A DNA stretch of 64,000 nt from Legionella jamestowniensis (GTDB taxonomy: Bacteria > Pseudomonadota > Gammaproteobacteria > Legionellales > Legionellaceae): positions 115,899-179,898 of the forward strand of contig NZ_LNYG01000008.1 of assembly GCF_001467745.1 (NCBI RefSeq), in the 5' to 3' direction. Position numbers and translations under genes: made by a program. Below, piece after piece: positions 1-8,099 of this stretch (the first letter of the stretch is position 1; every line of letters begins with the position of its first letter). The notes beneath the pieces are model-generated. The model was not told where the DNA came from. It searched no databases and saw only the letters and a list, made by a program, of their open reading frames with translations.

Positions 1-2
1 TT

Positions 3-2546
3 GCTGTTTCTCAGGGTAACTATTACGGCCAACGCCTTGAAACCTCTTCTCTCAAAAAGCATGCCCCCTGTGAAATCGAAGCCGATGCTACCTATCTCAT
101 TACGGGCGGGTTGGGGGGGATTGGGTTTATTTTAAGTCAATGGTTAATTAAACGTGGAGCACGTCATATTGCATTGCTGGGACGTCGAGAAATGGCCCAG
201 GTTAAAGGACAATTCGAAATTCTGGACCAGGAAGGGGCTACCATCGCTTATTTCCAAACAGATGTTAGTCAGTGTGACCAGTTAAAAAATACATTATTGA
301 CCATCCAGCAGACAATGCCTCCCCTGAAGGGTATTTTTCATACGGCTGGAATATTGGCGGATGGTTTATGGATGAGTTTAACCTGGCAGCAGTTTACGGA
401 TGTTTTTCAGGCAAAAGTGCTTGGATCGTGGCATTTACATCGTTTAAGTATCGAGCTTGATCTTAAACTGCAGCATTTCATCTTATTTTCTTCAATCAGT
501 TCTCTGTTGGGTTCGGCAGGACAAACTAATTATGCAGCCGCCAATGCCTTTCTTGATGGATTGGCACACTATCGCCACCAACTGAATCTGCCTGCATTGG
601 CAATTAATTTTGGCCCCTGGGAACAAACAGGAATGACAGTGCATCAAACACAATGCTGGTTGGATGCTGGTATCCTAAATATTACCTCTCAAGCAGGTAT
701 GGCAGCCCTGGAGGTGATGATGATGTCTTCTTCAGCCGCACAGCTTTGTTTGTTACCGCATCGTATTTCCAGAGACAATATCGTCGCATTTCCTTTGATC
801 CATAAAAAACTATTGGCCCGAATCGTACAAGCTGATGTTCCAGAAAAAGAGGAAAAACAAAAGCATTGGCAAAAGTTAAAAGACTTAGGAAAAGAAGCGC
901 AAAAACTTCATATTCAAGAGATATTACAGAATACCGTAAAAAAAGTGTTGCGATTAGAAAGGCCAATACAGGATAAGGATACCTTGTTATCGTTGGGAAT
1001 GGATTCGTTATTAGCTGTGGATTTATTACATCAGTTAAAACCCCACTTTCCACCAGAAATAACTCTAACGGCACAAGTCCTGCTGTTTGAAAATCATTCC
1101 TTCCAAGAATTAGTGACACTAATCCACCAACAGTTGATTAAGCTGAAAGATAGTGATAGGCAGCTAAAAGAGAGTGATGGGCAACTAGTAGAAAAGAATG
1201 TAATGCTGTCAGCCAATAATCAACCGATACCACTTTCTGTTCAGCAAGTACGTATTTGGCATCATCTACAACAACAACCGAATAATCCTGCTTATGTCGT
1301 CACGTGTTTCCTTGAGCTCCATGGTTCTGTTGATGCTGACAATTTAGAAAAAAGTATACAAGCCGTTATTAACCGTCATGATATGTTGCGTTGTAGTTTT
1401 CATACGTATTTGGGAAATGTTGTTCAATATTGTCATAAAGAAGTTCCCTTCAGCCTGATACGTTTAGATGTCAGCCGTTTATCTTCTACCCAAAGGGATG
1501 TGTTTATTGATGAGGAATTAAGACGTGCAAGTGAACAACAGTTTGATGTGGCACAAGCACCTTTACTTCAAAGCGCTTTGATTAAATGCACGGATGAACG
1601 AACCATTTGGACAATGAGTATCAGTCATTTGCTTACTGACGGGATGAGTAGTCTTATCATCTTGCAAGACATATTGCATTTATACCAATTGAATAAAAAA
1701 CAAAGCCATGAAGAAATTCCACCAGCGGTTTCCTATCAAGCCTTTATTAATTGGCAATTGGAAGGGCTTGTGAATGATAATTACTCTTGCAATGCTAATT
1801 TTTGGTCCAAGAAATTGAAAAATTATGAAGCGCCTTGCTTACCTGTTGATAAGCCACGACTTAATATGGCGGCAAGAACAGGTAAAAGAGAAGTTATTCC
1901 TGTGACGATAGAGCAACTTCATGTTCTACAGGAAATAGCAAAACAAAATCAAACTACGATTGCCACCATATTATTGACTATTTATGCACTCTTACTCGCC
2001 AACATGGCAAAAACTAATCATGCTTTTATTACCGTTTTAACCTCGGGTCGAGATTTAGAGGAATATAAAACAACTGTAGGTAATATTGCCAATGAAGTAC
2101 CCATCATCCTTCATTACAGTTCTGAATGTCGCTTTATTGAACTTCTACATCAATTACAAAATGATTTTACTCAATCCCTTCAATATCAATATTTTCAGCC
2201 TGAACAAATGGCTGAACTTGGTTTGCCGACACCCGATACGTCGTTCGATTTTCAGGTTTTAAAACTGCAACAGTTCGATGTTGGCTTTACTATAAAACCA
2301 ATTTCTTTGAAACAATCGGTCTTACCCCTTTGGGGGAGCAATCCACGTAAGTTATCCATGAAATGGACTTATGATGGCACTTTAAGCGGATATATAAAAT
2401 ACCGCAGTGATTTATACAAGCCAGAGACTGTCATCGATTTTGTCCAACAGTTTCTAAGAGTACTTGACGAAGTCATTAAAAAACCAACGATAACTTGCAA
2501 AGAACTTATTACTCAAATGGAGGAAATAAGGGTATGGAAAAGTTAG
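3..2546 (+). CDS. Modular polyketide/nonribosomal peptide synthase, C-terminal part (KR-ACP-condensation)
   Basis: Partial: the frame is open from base 3, so the start lies before the window; 847 residues are visible. Domains in order: a ketoreductase with the NADPH motif GGLGGIG (bases 109-126) and the active-site stretch GQTNYAAANAF; a carrier domain with the phosphopantetheine serine in LGMDSLLAVD (codon near 1005); a charged linker with two similar segments (KDSDRQLKESDGQL); and an NRPS-type condensation domain. Its core motif reads SHLLTDGMSS instead of HHxxxDG, keeping the second, catalytic histidine (base 1626). No adenylation, thioesterase or reductase domain follows, so the condensation domain is terminal and may release the chain onto an amine or alcohol, or pass it to a partner protein. 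The LDD motif of B-type KRs is changed to LAD, so stereochemistry cannot be called. The product is unknown. Module identification is secure; the role of the terminal domain is inference. Confidence 0.9.
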   Translation, partial: AVSQGNYYGQRLETSSLKKHAPCEIEADATYLITGGLGGIGFILSQWLIKRGARHIALLGRREMAQVKGQFEILDQEGATIAYFQTDVSQCDQLKNTLLTIQQTMPPLKGIFHTAGILADGLWMSLTWQQFTDVFQAKVLGSWHLHRLSIELDLKLQHFILFSSISSLLGSAGQTNYAAANAFLDGLAHYRHQLNLPALAINFGPWEQTGMTVHQTQCWLDAGILNITSQAGMAALEVMMMSSSAAQLCLLPHRISRDNIVAFPLIHKKLLARIVQADVPEKEEKQKHWQKLKDLGKEAQKLHIQEILQNTVKKVLRLERPIQDKDTLLSLGMDSLLAVDLLHQLKPHFPPEITLTAQVLLFENHSFQELVTLIHQQLIKLKDSDRQLKESDGQLVEKNVMLSANNQPIPLSVQQVRIWHHLQQQPNNPAYVVTCFLELHGSVDADNLEKSIQAVINRHDMLRCSFHTYLGNVVQYCHKEVPFSLIRLDVSRLSSTQRDVFIDEELRRASEQQFDVAQAPLLQSALIKCTDERTIWTMSISHLLTDGMSSLIILQDILHLYQLNKKQSHEEIPPAVSYQAFINWQLEGLVNDNYSCNANFWSKKLKNYEAPCLPVDKPRLNMAARTGKREVIPVTIEQLHVLQEIAKQNQTTIATILLTIYALLLANMAKTNHAFITVLTSGRDLEEYKTTVGNIANEVPIILHYSSECRFIELLHQLQNDFTQSLQYQYFQPEQMAELGLPTPDTSFDFQVLKLQQFDVGFTIKPISLKQSVLPLWGSNPRKLSMKWTYDGTLSGYIKYRSDLYKPETVIDFVQQFLRVLDEVIKKPTITCKELITQMEEIRVWKS

Positions 2547-3946
2547 AAGTGATTAAAACAGCTTCGCGGGATATTTTCAGGGATTATGATATTCGTGGTG
2601 TTATTGGTGCTCATTTAAATAAAAACACTTATTTTACCTTAGGGTTGGTAATAGCTACGGAATTGCAGGAATTGTATAGGCAAAACTGTATTCTAGTTTG
2701 CCGGGATAGTCGAGAGAGTAGCGAAGGATTTTTACAAGCCTTATCCTATGGATTATCTTCAGCTGGAGTGCGCGTTATAAATATCGGTTGTTTACCTACT
2801 CCCTTACTGCATTTCGCAATGAACTTTCTTGGTTGTTCCTCGGGACTGATGGTCACGGCAAGTCATAATCCAATTGATTATAATGGATTAAAAATTGTTC
2901 TTTCAGGGACTAATTACCACGGGGGGCTGCTTGAAAATTTATATCACCGAATCGTTCAAGAGCGCTATCTCATTCAAAGCAAACCTAATGAAATAACAAA
3001 CTATCATTCTGATGAAATGATTGTCCATTACATTGAAGCGGTGAAGAAAGACGTTCACTTATCAAAAAAATTGCGGGTAGTGGTTGATTGCGGCAATGCT
3101 GTAGCAGGTAAAGTGGTGCCGCAATTATTGGAGGCCTTAGGCTGTGAGGTGATTCCTTTGTATTGCGATGTAAAAACAACGTTTATTAACCATCACCCTG
3201 ATCCTGCACTAGAGGAAAATTTACAAGATTTATCAAGTGTTGTCCAAGAAAGAAAGGCTGATTTGGGGGTTGCTTTTGATGGGGATGGTGATCGTTTAGG
3301 GATTGTTGATAACCGAGGAAGAATGATTAATGCTGATAAAGTATTATTGGCATTTGCTGCAACGTTATTAAGTCAGCGCACCGATGTAGCTGTAGTATTT
3401 GATATTAAATGCAGCCAGCAGTTGTCTGATTATATTACAGCGCATCATGGTAAAGCTGTTATGACTAAAACTGGTATGGCACATATTATAGAAAGCATGG
3501 TCATGCATAAGGCAATGCTTGGGGGGGAGTTTTGCGGGCATTTTTATTTTTATGATCGTTGGTTTGAACACGATGATGGAATTTATGCAGCTGCGCGTAC
3601 TTTGGAAATATTAAGTCAACAACTTGATGATGCATACACATTTTATAACCAATTTCCCTCTTTAGTTTCCACAGGGGAATTAAAAATAGCCATAGCCGAG
3701 CATAAAAAACATGCCTTTATGGAGCAGCTTCTAGAGCAGGCGCCGTTTGTCGGAGGAGAAGTTATTTATATTGATGGTTTACGGGTTAAATTTTCAAATG
3801 GCTGGGGACTAATAAGGGCATCTAATACTACACCCTTCCTTACAGCCCGCTTTGAAGCAGATACTGAAAAGAATTTGCAGTTAATTCAATTACTATTTCG
3901 TGAGTTAATTTTAAGTATTGATCCTAGGCTTAAAGTCCCGTTTTAA
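2534..3946 (+). CDS. Phosphomannomutase/phosphoglucomutase
   Basis: 470 residues of the alpha-D-phosphohexomutase superfamily (AlgC/ManB type), which interconverts hexose 1- and 6-phosphates for nucleotide-sugar synthesis. The phosphoserine loop TASHNP (Ser110), the metal loop DGDGDR (residues 249-254) and the sugar-recognition motif GGEFCGH are all present, and length is normal. The ATG at 2534 is preferred over an upstream in-frame start at 2495 because GGAGGAAATAAGG lies just before it. It overlaps the last 13 bases of the synthase gene, so the two are probably translationally coupled. This may mean the mutase supplies a sugar for decorating the polyketide, or only that it was captured into the operon. 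Mannose or glucose specificity cannot be decided from sequence. Confidence 0.9.
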   Translation: MEKLEVIKTASRDIFRDYDIRGVIGAHLNKNTYFTLGLVIATELQELYRQNCILVCRDSRESSEGFLQALSYGLSSAGVRVINIGCLPTPLLHFAMNFLGCSSGLMVTASHNPIDYNGLKIVLSGTNYHGGLLENLYHRIVQERYLIQSKPNEITNYHSDEMIVHYIEAVKKDVHLSKKLRVVVDCGNAVAGKVVPQLLEALGCEVIPLYCDVKTTFINHHPDPALEENLQDLSSVVQERKADLGVAFDGDGDRLGIVDNRGRMINADKVLLAFAATLLSQRTDVAVVFDIKCSQQLSDYITAHHGKAVMTKTGMAHIIESMVMHKAMLGGEFCGHFYFYDRWFEHDDGIYAAARTLEILSQQLDDAYTFYNQFPSLVSTGELKIAIAEHKKHAFMEQLLEQAPFVGGEVIYIDGLRVKFSNGWGLIRASNTTPFLTARFEADTEKNLQLIQLLFRELILSIDPRLKVPF

Positions 3947-4047
3947 TAGAATTTTGAAATCTAGGCTATCTTGTATTATGTGAATAATATGGGATAAGGC
4001 TATAGTCTCAGGGCTTTTGCCCGAACCTAGGTATAGTTTGGGTTTGA

Positions 4048-4659
4048 ATGATGATAAAAAAAACCATTGCTATTTTTGATTTTGATGGCACATTAACTAT
4101 CGGTAGGTCGAGCCGCTTATTGTTTTTTAAATATTTAGTTGGCTCTTCGAAGCTTTTAAGAGGACTTTTCCTGGAATATTGTCAACATGGTTTGAGTAAA
4201 ATAAGGCTTTTGCAAAAAAATCCGCGAGGATTTTATCTAGATAATTTGTTGCTTACCGGATTTACCCAGGATGAATTACAAAGGCAGGCGGAAAATTTCA
4301 TTGCTAAGACGTTAATAAATTACCTTCGTCAAGAAGCACTTGAACGTTTATTTTTTCATCAACAGGAAGGTCATAATTGCATGATCGTTAGCGGTGCCCT
4401 GGATGTTTACCTTAAACCCTGGGCCAAACAGTACAATATAAATGAAGTCATTTGTACAGAGCTAGAGTTTGATCCCCTCACAAAAAAATGTACCGGCCGT
4501 ATGTTAAATCCCTATTGTCTAGGCCAGGAAAAAGTCAAACAATTTAAAAAATTATATATGAATCGTAATGATTATATTATTTACGCCTATGGTGATAGTA
4601 TTCATGATCTGGAACTATTGCAGTATGCCGACCATGCATTTTACAAGCGATTCAGTTAA
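4048..4659 (+). CDS. HAD-superfamily hydrolase, subfamily IB (phosphoserine phosphatase-like)
   Basis: 203 residues. Motif I is IFDFDGTLT near the N-terminus (nucleophile and acid/base aspartates), motif II includes MIVSGAL, the motif III lysine lies in the GQEKVKQ region, and motif IV is YGDSIHDLELL. A helical C1-type cap lies between motifs I and II. This is the HAD-IB family that includes SerB-like enzymes and phospholipid-phosphate phosphatases; the substrate is unknown. Two adjacent ATGs (4048, 4051) could serve as start and the ribosome site is weak. It follows the mutase by about 100 bases on the same strand, so it could belong to the same transcript. Confidence 0.8.
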   Translation: MMIKKTIAIFDFDGTLTIGRSSRLLFFKYLVGSSKLLRGLFLEYCQHGLSKIRLLQKNPRGFYLDNLLLTGFTQDELQRQAENFIAKTLINYLRQEALERLFFHQQEGHNCMIVSGALDVYLKPWAKQYNINEVICTELEFDPLTKKCTGRMLNPYCLGQEKVKQFKKLYMNRNDYIIYAYGDSIHDLELLQYADHAFYKRFS

Positions 4660-4808
4660 GTTAATTTTACAGGTTGAATCAAGCATAATAGTCAAAATTT
4701 ATAAAGTTAGTAAAACTGCTTGAGCCTCTGGAAAAAATTTTACAAATACCGTATAAAGAGGCTTATCTCGTAGCATCGATGGTTTTAATTCTTATAGAGG
4801 ATGAGCGC

Positions 4809-5459
4809 ATGACACGTAGAATGCGAATAATCGCGCTGGGGTGTATTCTATCACTTAATGCCTCGGCAGGAGAAAGTTATTTACCAGCCATCTCCCTTGA
4901 GGAAACGCAAGGCAATCGCTGGTCTATTATGGCGAGCCTGGGCTACGGGCAGTATCAACACATCTATAGTGACGATGGTCAAACACCATTAGGACGCTTA
5001 GCTGTAGGAGCAGAGTTACTAACTACTTCACAAACTGCATTCGGATTGGAAGTAGGGGTTCAGAATGGCAATCGCATGCGTGTTGCTGTTCCTGTTAACA
5101 CCCTGAATATTTTAGGTGGTGTCGTTAAAACGACAGTCAAACCGATGTTGGATTTGCTTTTGACAGCAAACACTACCCCTATTAGTGAGAGTTTACTTTT
5201 TACGCAAATTAAAGGGGGTATCGCTTATCGTCAATGGCAGATGGAAACCTATTCTGTTAGTAATAAGACAGAATTGGCAGGGGAGGTGCAAGCGGGATTT
5301 GGTTATCCATTGACTGAAGTAACCAGCTTAAATCTTCTTTACCAAGGTGTTTTTGGCGGCAATCCAAAATTTCGCCAAGGTTCTTTAAATGATAACTGGC
5401 ATTTTTCAAGTATTCCTGTGCAGCATGGGATATTGTTTGGTTTTTCGGTGATCGCGTAA
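4809..5459 (+). CDS. Putative outer-membrane beta-barrel protein
   Basis: 216 residues with a signal peptide (MTRRMRIIALGCILSLNASAG), then alternating amphipathic strands rich in Gly, aromatic and Thr residues (such as ASLGYGQYQHIY and GFGYPLTEVTSLNLLYQG), as expected of a small beta-barrel. The start at 4809 is chosen because it puts the signal sequence at the N-terminus and has GAGG upstream; an in-frame ATG at 4779 would prepend ten residues before it. No enzymatic motif was recognised. It ends in front of a strong bidirectional hairpin shared with the convergent FG-GAP gene. Confidence 0.6.
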   Translation: MTRRMRIIALGCILSLNASAGESYLPAISLEETQGNRWSIMASLGYGQYQHIYSDDGQTPLGRLAVGAELLTTSQTAFGLEVGVQNGNRMRVAVPVNTLNILGGVVKTTVKPMLDLLLTANTTPISESLLFTQIKGGIAYRQWQMETYSVSNKTELAGEVQAGFGYPLTEVTSLNLLYQGVFGGNPKFRQGSLNDNWHFSSIPVQHGILFGFSVIA

Positions 5460-5481
5460 TACCTAAAAGTTATGAGATTAA

Positions 5482-5519
5482 ATTATCCTGCGAGACTTTT
5501 AAAAATATCGCAGGATAAT
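5482..5519. terminator. Bidirectional intrinsic terminator
   Basis: Perfect 12-bp inverted repeat (ATTATCCTGCGA / TCGCAGGATAAT) with a 14-base loop between two convergent genes. An A-rich stretch upstream and T-rich sequence downstream could serve either direction. Confidence 0.8.
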
Positions 5520-5523
5520 CAAG

Positions 5524-6993
5524 TTATGCTTTTTTCCAGATTACCACTTTTTGATCGTTAAGCGGCAGTGGTACATTTAAGAATGGAGGCGAAAAGAAGA
5601 GACGTAAAAACAGGACGGACACACTGCCGCCGCTACCACCAAAAATATAGCTACCTTTAACATCTAGTCCATTCGAAAATAGGTCAAAAGCTATGCCGGA
5701 GCTGGTAAATAGATTAGTTACCTTATTCCAGTCTTGGGCTTGACGTTGATAAACCATAATTCCGCCTTGCGCAATCTGACCCTCAGGTCCGGTACGAACA
5801 GGATCAGCAACCAGGGCGGTCTTTTTATTTAGAGCAACAGTAATACCTGTTAATAAGGCTTCAGGAGCATCTGAAACAATTTTTTTCTTAAAGATCAATT
5901 GTTTTCCTTGGCCTGCAACATGTGCTAGTTTATAAAGATAGGCCGCCCCCTTGATAGAGCCTGAGCCTAAATGTTCAAAAGGTGATCCTATAATAGCCCA
6001 GTTACCATTAAAGGCGATGGCAGAACCAAAGTTGTCGGCTAATAAAATATTCCCACCAAAGGAATTGGAAAAAACAGGCAAAGCCGTGGTTTGATTGCCT
6101 TGAATTTTTTGTATAAATTCCCACAGGCCATGTTTAAAACGATATAAGTAAACACTTGAATTTTGGTTTAAATGTGGAACGTTTAAAAAGGCATTGCTAA
6201 TAAGCGCATATTTTCCAGAAATTTTTATAGTGCCGCCGAAAGTATCATTGGCTGATACTTCTTCAGGGTTATGGATGGTTTGAAATAATTTCCACTCACC
6301 ATTTGTATATCTGAACGCATACACTACCCCAGAATTGATAAGTGGGGTATTTTCTGTACCAGTATTTTGTTGTGTGACAGCGCCAATCAAAAGAAGTTTG
6401 CCATTCTTTGTCACATCAAAGCCAATTCCTAAACCCCCTCCTTGTTCAGCAGTATATACGACTGGAGGAGCAGGAGAGACTACTGCTGGATCTGCTATAG
6501 AAAGATTTTCCAAACCAGGTGTATGTTTATCAATTGCTTGATGAAACTCATATATTCCTGAGGGATTTCTTTTATAAATTTGAAGCGATCCTGTAAAATC
6601 TTGGTTCTGTAGTATGTCATCAGAGATAGGACCGATTGGAGTTCCTGACGCTGAGAAAAATAACCAGTCATCTATTGCTTTTATAGTATTAGCACCGAGA
6701 TGATCACTCGTTCCTTCAGTGATAATAGTTTGGATATAATTCCAGTTATCCCCATCTTTTTTATAAATATAGATAGCGCCTGAAGCGGTTTTTCCAGCTG
6801 GCCGCGCGATTGGTGCCGCTACAAATAGGTAGTTGTTATTATAATGAATTACATTGCCATAATCATCTTTCAATGCTGGGCTGCCTGCAATTGTAGGATT
6901 TAATGTGGCTAGCTCTTGGAAGGTTTGCGAATAACCGGATAAGGGATTGCTGAGCAACAACATAATTGACAAAACTGTCAAAAATTTTTTCAT
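5524..6993 (-). CDS. Secreted FG-GAP repeat (beta-propeller) protein
   Basis: 489 residues with a clear signal peptide (MKKFLTVLSIMLLLSNPLSG, then YSQ). The mature part consists of repeats resembling FG-GAP/integrin-type propeller blades: FGSAIAFNGNWAIIGSPF, followed by GAAYLYK, and similar copies FGGTIKISGKYALISN and GIGFDVTKNGKLLLIG. Each copy pairs a 'not altered, is running' strand with a Gly-Ala-x-Tyr-x-Tyr/Phe strand, suggesting about six or seven blades. AAGGAG sits 7 bases before the ATG. It probably works in the periplasm, at the surface or outside the cell; ligand unknown. No transmembrane anchor or lipobox was seen. Confidence 0.65.
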   Translation of the reverse strand: MKKFLTVLSIMLLLSNPLSGYSQTFQELATLNPTIAGSPALKDDYGNVIHYNNNYLFVAAPIARPAGKTASGAIYIYKKDGDNWNYIQTIITEGTSDHLGANTIKAIDDWLFFSASGTPIGPISDDILQNQDFTGSLQIYKRNPSGIYEFHQAIDKHTPGLENLSIADPAVVSPAPPVVYTAEQGGGLGIGFDVTKNGKLLLIGAVTQQNTGTENTPLINSGVVYAFRYTNGEWKLFQTIHNPEEVSANDTFGGTIKISGKYALISNAFLNVPHLNQNSSVYLYRFKHGLWEFIQKIQGNQTTALPVFSNSFGGNILLADNFGSAIAFNGNWAIIGSPFEHLGSGSIKGAAYLYKLAHVAGQGKQLIFKKKIVSDAPEALLTGITVALNKKTALVADPVRTGPEGQIAQGGIMVYQRQAQDWNKVTNLFTSSGIAFDLFSNGLDVKGSYIFGGSGGSVSVLFLRLFFSPPFLNVPLPLNDQKVVIWKKA

Positions 6994-7337
6994 TATTTTT
7001 CTCCTTTTGAAATTTTTAAAGATCTGGTTCCTCCATGTTTACTTCAAATTTTTTTTTACACTACTTTTCTCACGATGAAAAGGAAAAATTAACGTTGGTT
7101 CCATTTTAAAAGAAAAAGAACAGACAGCAAGTGGGTTGACAGTCAATAATTTGATGTAGCAATGGGATTGAAAAATCAGCTCTTAGACTAGGCAATGTCC
7201 CTAAAGTTTTATTGAACATCATTTAATCTCGGATTGAGCGCAGCTTTTTAATTTCATCTCGATGTGCCCCCTCTCCCGCGCTAGGAGCTTTGATAGTATG
7301 ATGATGTTTTTCGGGGGAGTGGGTTGGGGAGAGGGAT
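6994..7337. other. Intergenic region ahead of the IS remnant
   Basis: No gene is supported here. The left part must carry the promoter of the FG-GAP gene, but no clear -35/-10 pair stands out. The right part contains CCCTCTCCC (near 7269) mirrored by GGGAGAGGG (near 7329), an inverted repeat just before the transposase remnant that may be the decayed end region of the insertion sequence. Confidence 0.4.
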
Positions 7338-7490
7338 GTCACGGATAGTCACTGATGATGAGATGTGGTCTCGATTAGAACAATTGCTTCCCCAACCTAA
7401 AGGCTGCCATGGTAAAGATGATGGGTTATTTATGGAGGCAATATGTTGAGTGCTTCGCACTGGTGCTGCATGGAGAGACCTGCCGCTGGA
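7338..7490 (+). mobile_element. IS5-family transposase remnant (5' fragment with internal stop)
   Basis: From the ATG at 7338 the frame reads MSRIVTDDEMWSRLEQLLPQ, then a segment containing GKDDGLFMEAIC, a TGA stop at 7446, then VLRTGAAWRDLPLD. This matches the N-terminal part of IS5-group transposases, where the usual text is ...EAVCWVLRTGAPWRDLP; the stop therefore replaces the conserved Trp codon (TGG to TGA). Similarity ends near 7490, and the catalytic DDE region is absent, so this is a dead fragment of roughly 50 codons. Confidence 0.75.
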
Positions 7491-7494
7491 TTCT

Positions 7495-7728
7495 TCAGGG
7501 GACGCTGCCTAGGTCGCCAGTAATTTTAATAGCAATTGTCATATTCAAGTTGTAGAGAAGTGAACCATTTGTATTAGAAACTTCAAGGTAATCGCTTCCA
7601 TTGCCTTCTAAGAAACGAATGATATCTTCAGAAGCATTAAGATCTATTTTTAATCCATTATTTAACTCTAAGGAGACAATTTGATTTGCCGTAATTGCTT
7701 GTTTAATTCTATCAGATAATGCATTCAT
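7495..7728 (-). CDS. Small hypothetical protein, C-terminus running into IS remnant
   Basis: 77 residues, no family recognised. GGGAGT lies just upstream of the ATG. The sequence is acidic with strand-like segments (such as IVSLELNNGLKIDLN) and no signal peptide or membrane segment. The last codons before the stop fall at the junction with the transposase remnant, so the original C-terminus may have been lost when the element inserted. It could be a functional small protein or a truncated relic. Confidence 0.5.
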   Translation of the reverse strand: MNALSDRIKQAITANQIVSLELNNGLKIDLNASEDIIRFLEGNGSDYLEVSNTNGSLLYNLNMTIAIKITGDLGSVP

Positions 7729-8099
7729 GGTTACTCCCTGGAGATCTATCGAAATCCCTGTGTAGTTAAATTATAGATTAGGTAAATCCTGTGAAGTGCC
7801 AGGTAATAGGTACAATTCAATAGGTCTCACTGCATTTAAGCATTGTAGACAGGTATTAAATTAAGCATCCAAAAACACAAATTTTGCTAATGTCTTGATA
7901 ATAAAAGGGTTATTTTTTTATTAAGAATAAACCTTTAAGGGTAAAACTAACGCAATAAGATCAGCATGAATACAATGCGATAGTTTGATATAATCTCTTT
8001 TTTACCATCCAATAGTAGGTCGGTGTTTACAATTCATTCCACACACTACCTGCTTCGACTTGTTTGCTGGCAGGATGCTCATAAGATGGGGGCACTTTA
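7729..8099. other. Intergenic region upstream of the lipase-like gene
   Basis: About 370 bases without a supported gene. A TATAAT at 7989-7994 could be a -10 for the gene starting at 8100, but no matching -35 is visible. A TTAAG pair at 7921 and 7935 was noted; its spacing does not support a PmrA site. Confidence 0.3.

Noticed and set aside
682..1119. 145-residue minus-strand frame inside the synthase
   Set aside because: Shadow of the coding strand; no ribosome site and no family.
4012..4023. GGGC-TTTT-GCCC hairpin before the HAD gene
   Set aside because: Only 4 bp and no T-run; not defended as terminator.
7921..7939. TTAAG pair as a PmrA-type site
   Set aside because: Spacing of 14 is not the expected helical repeat and match to the consensus is poor.
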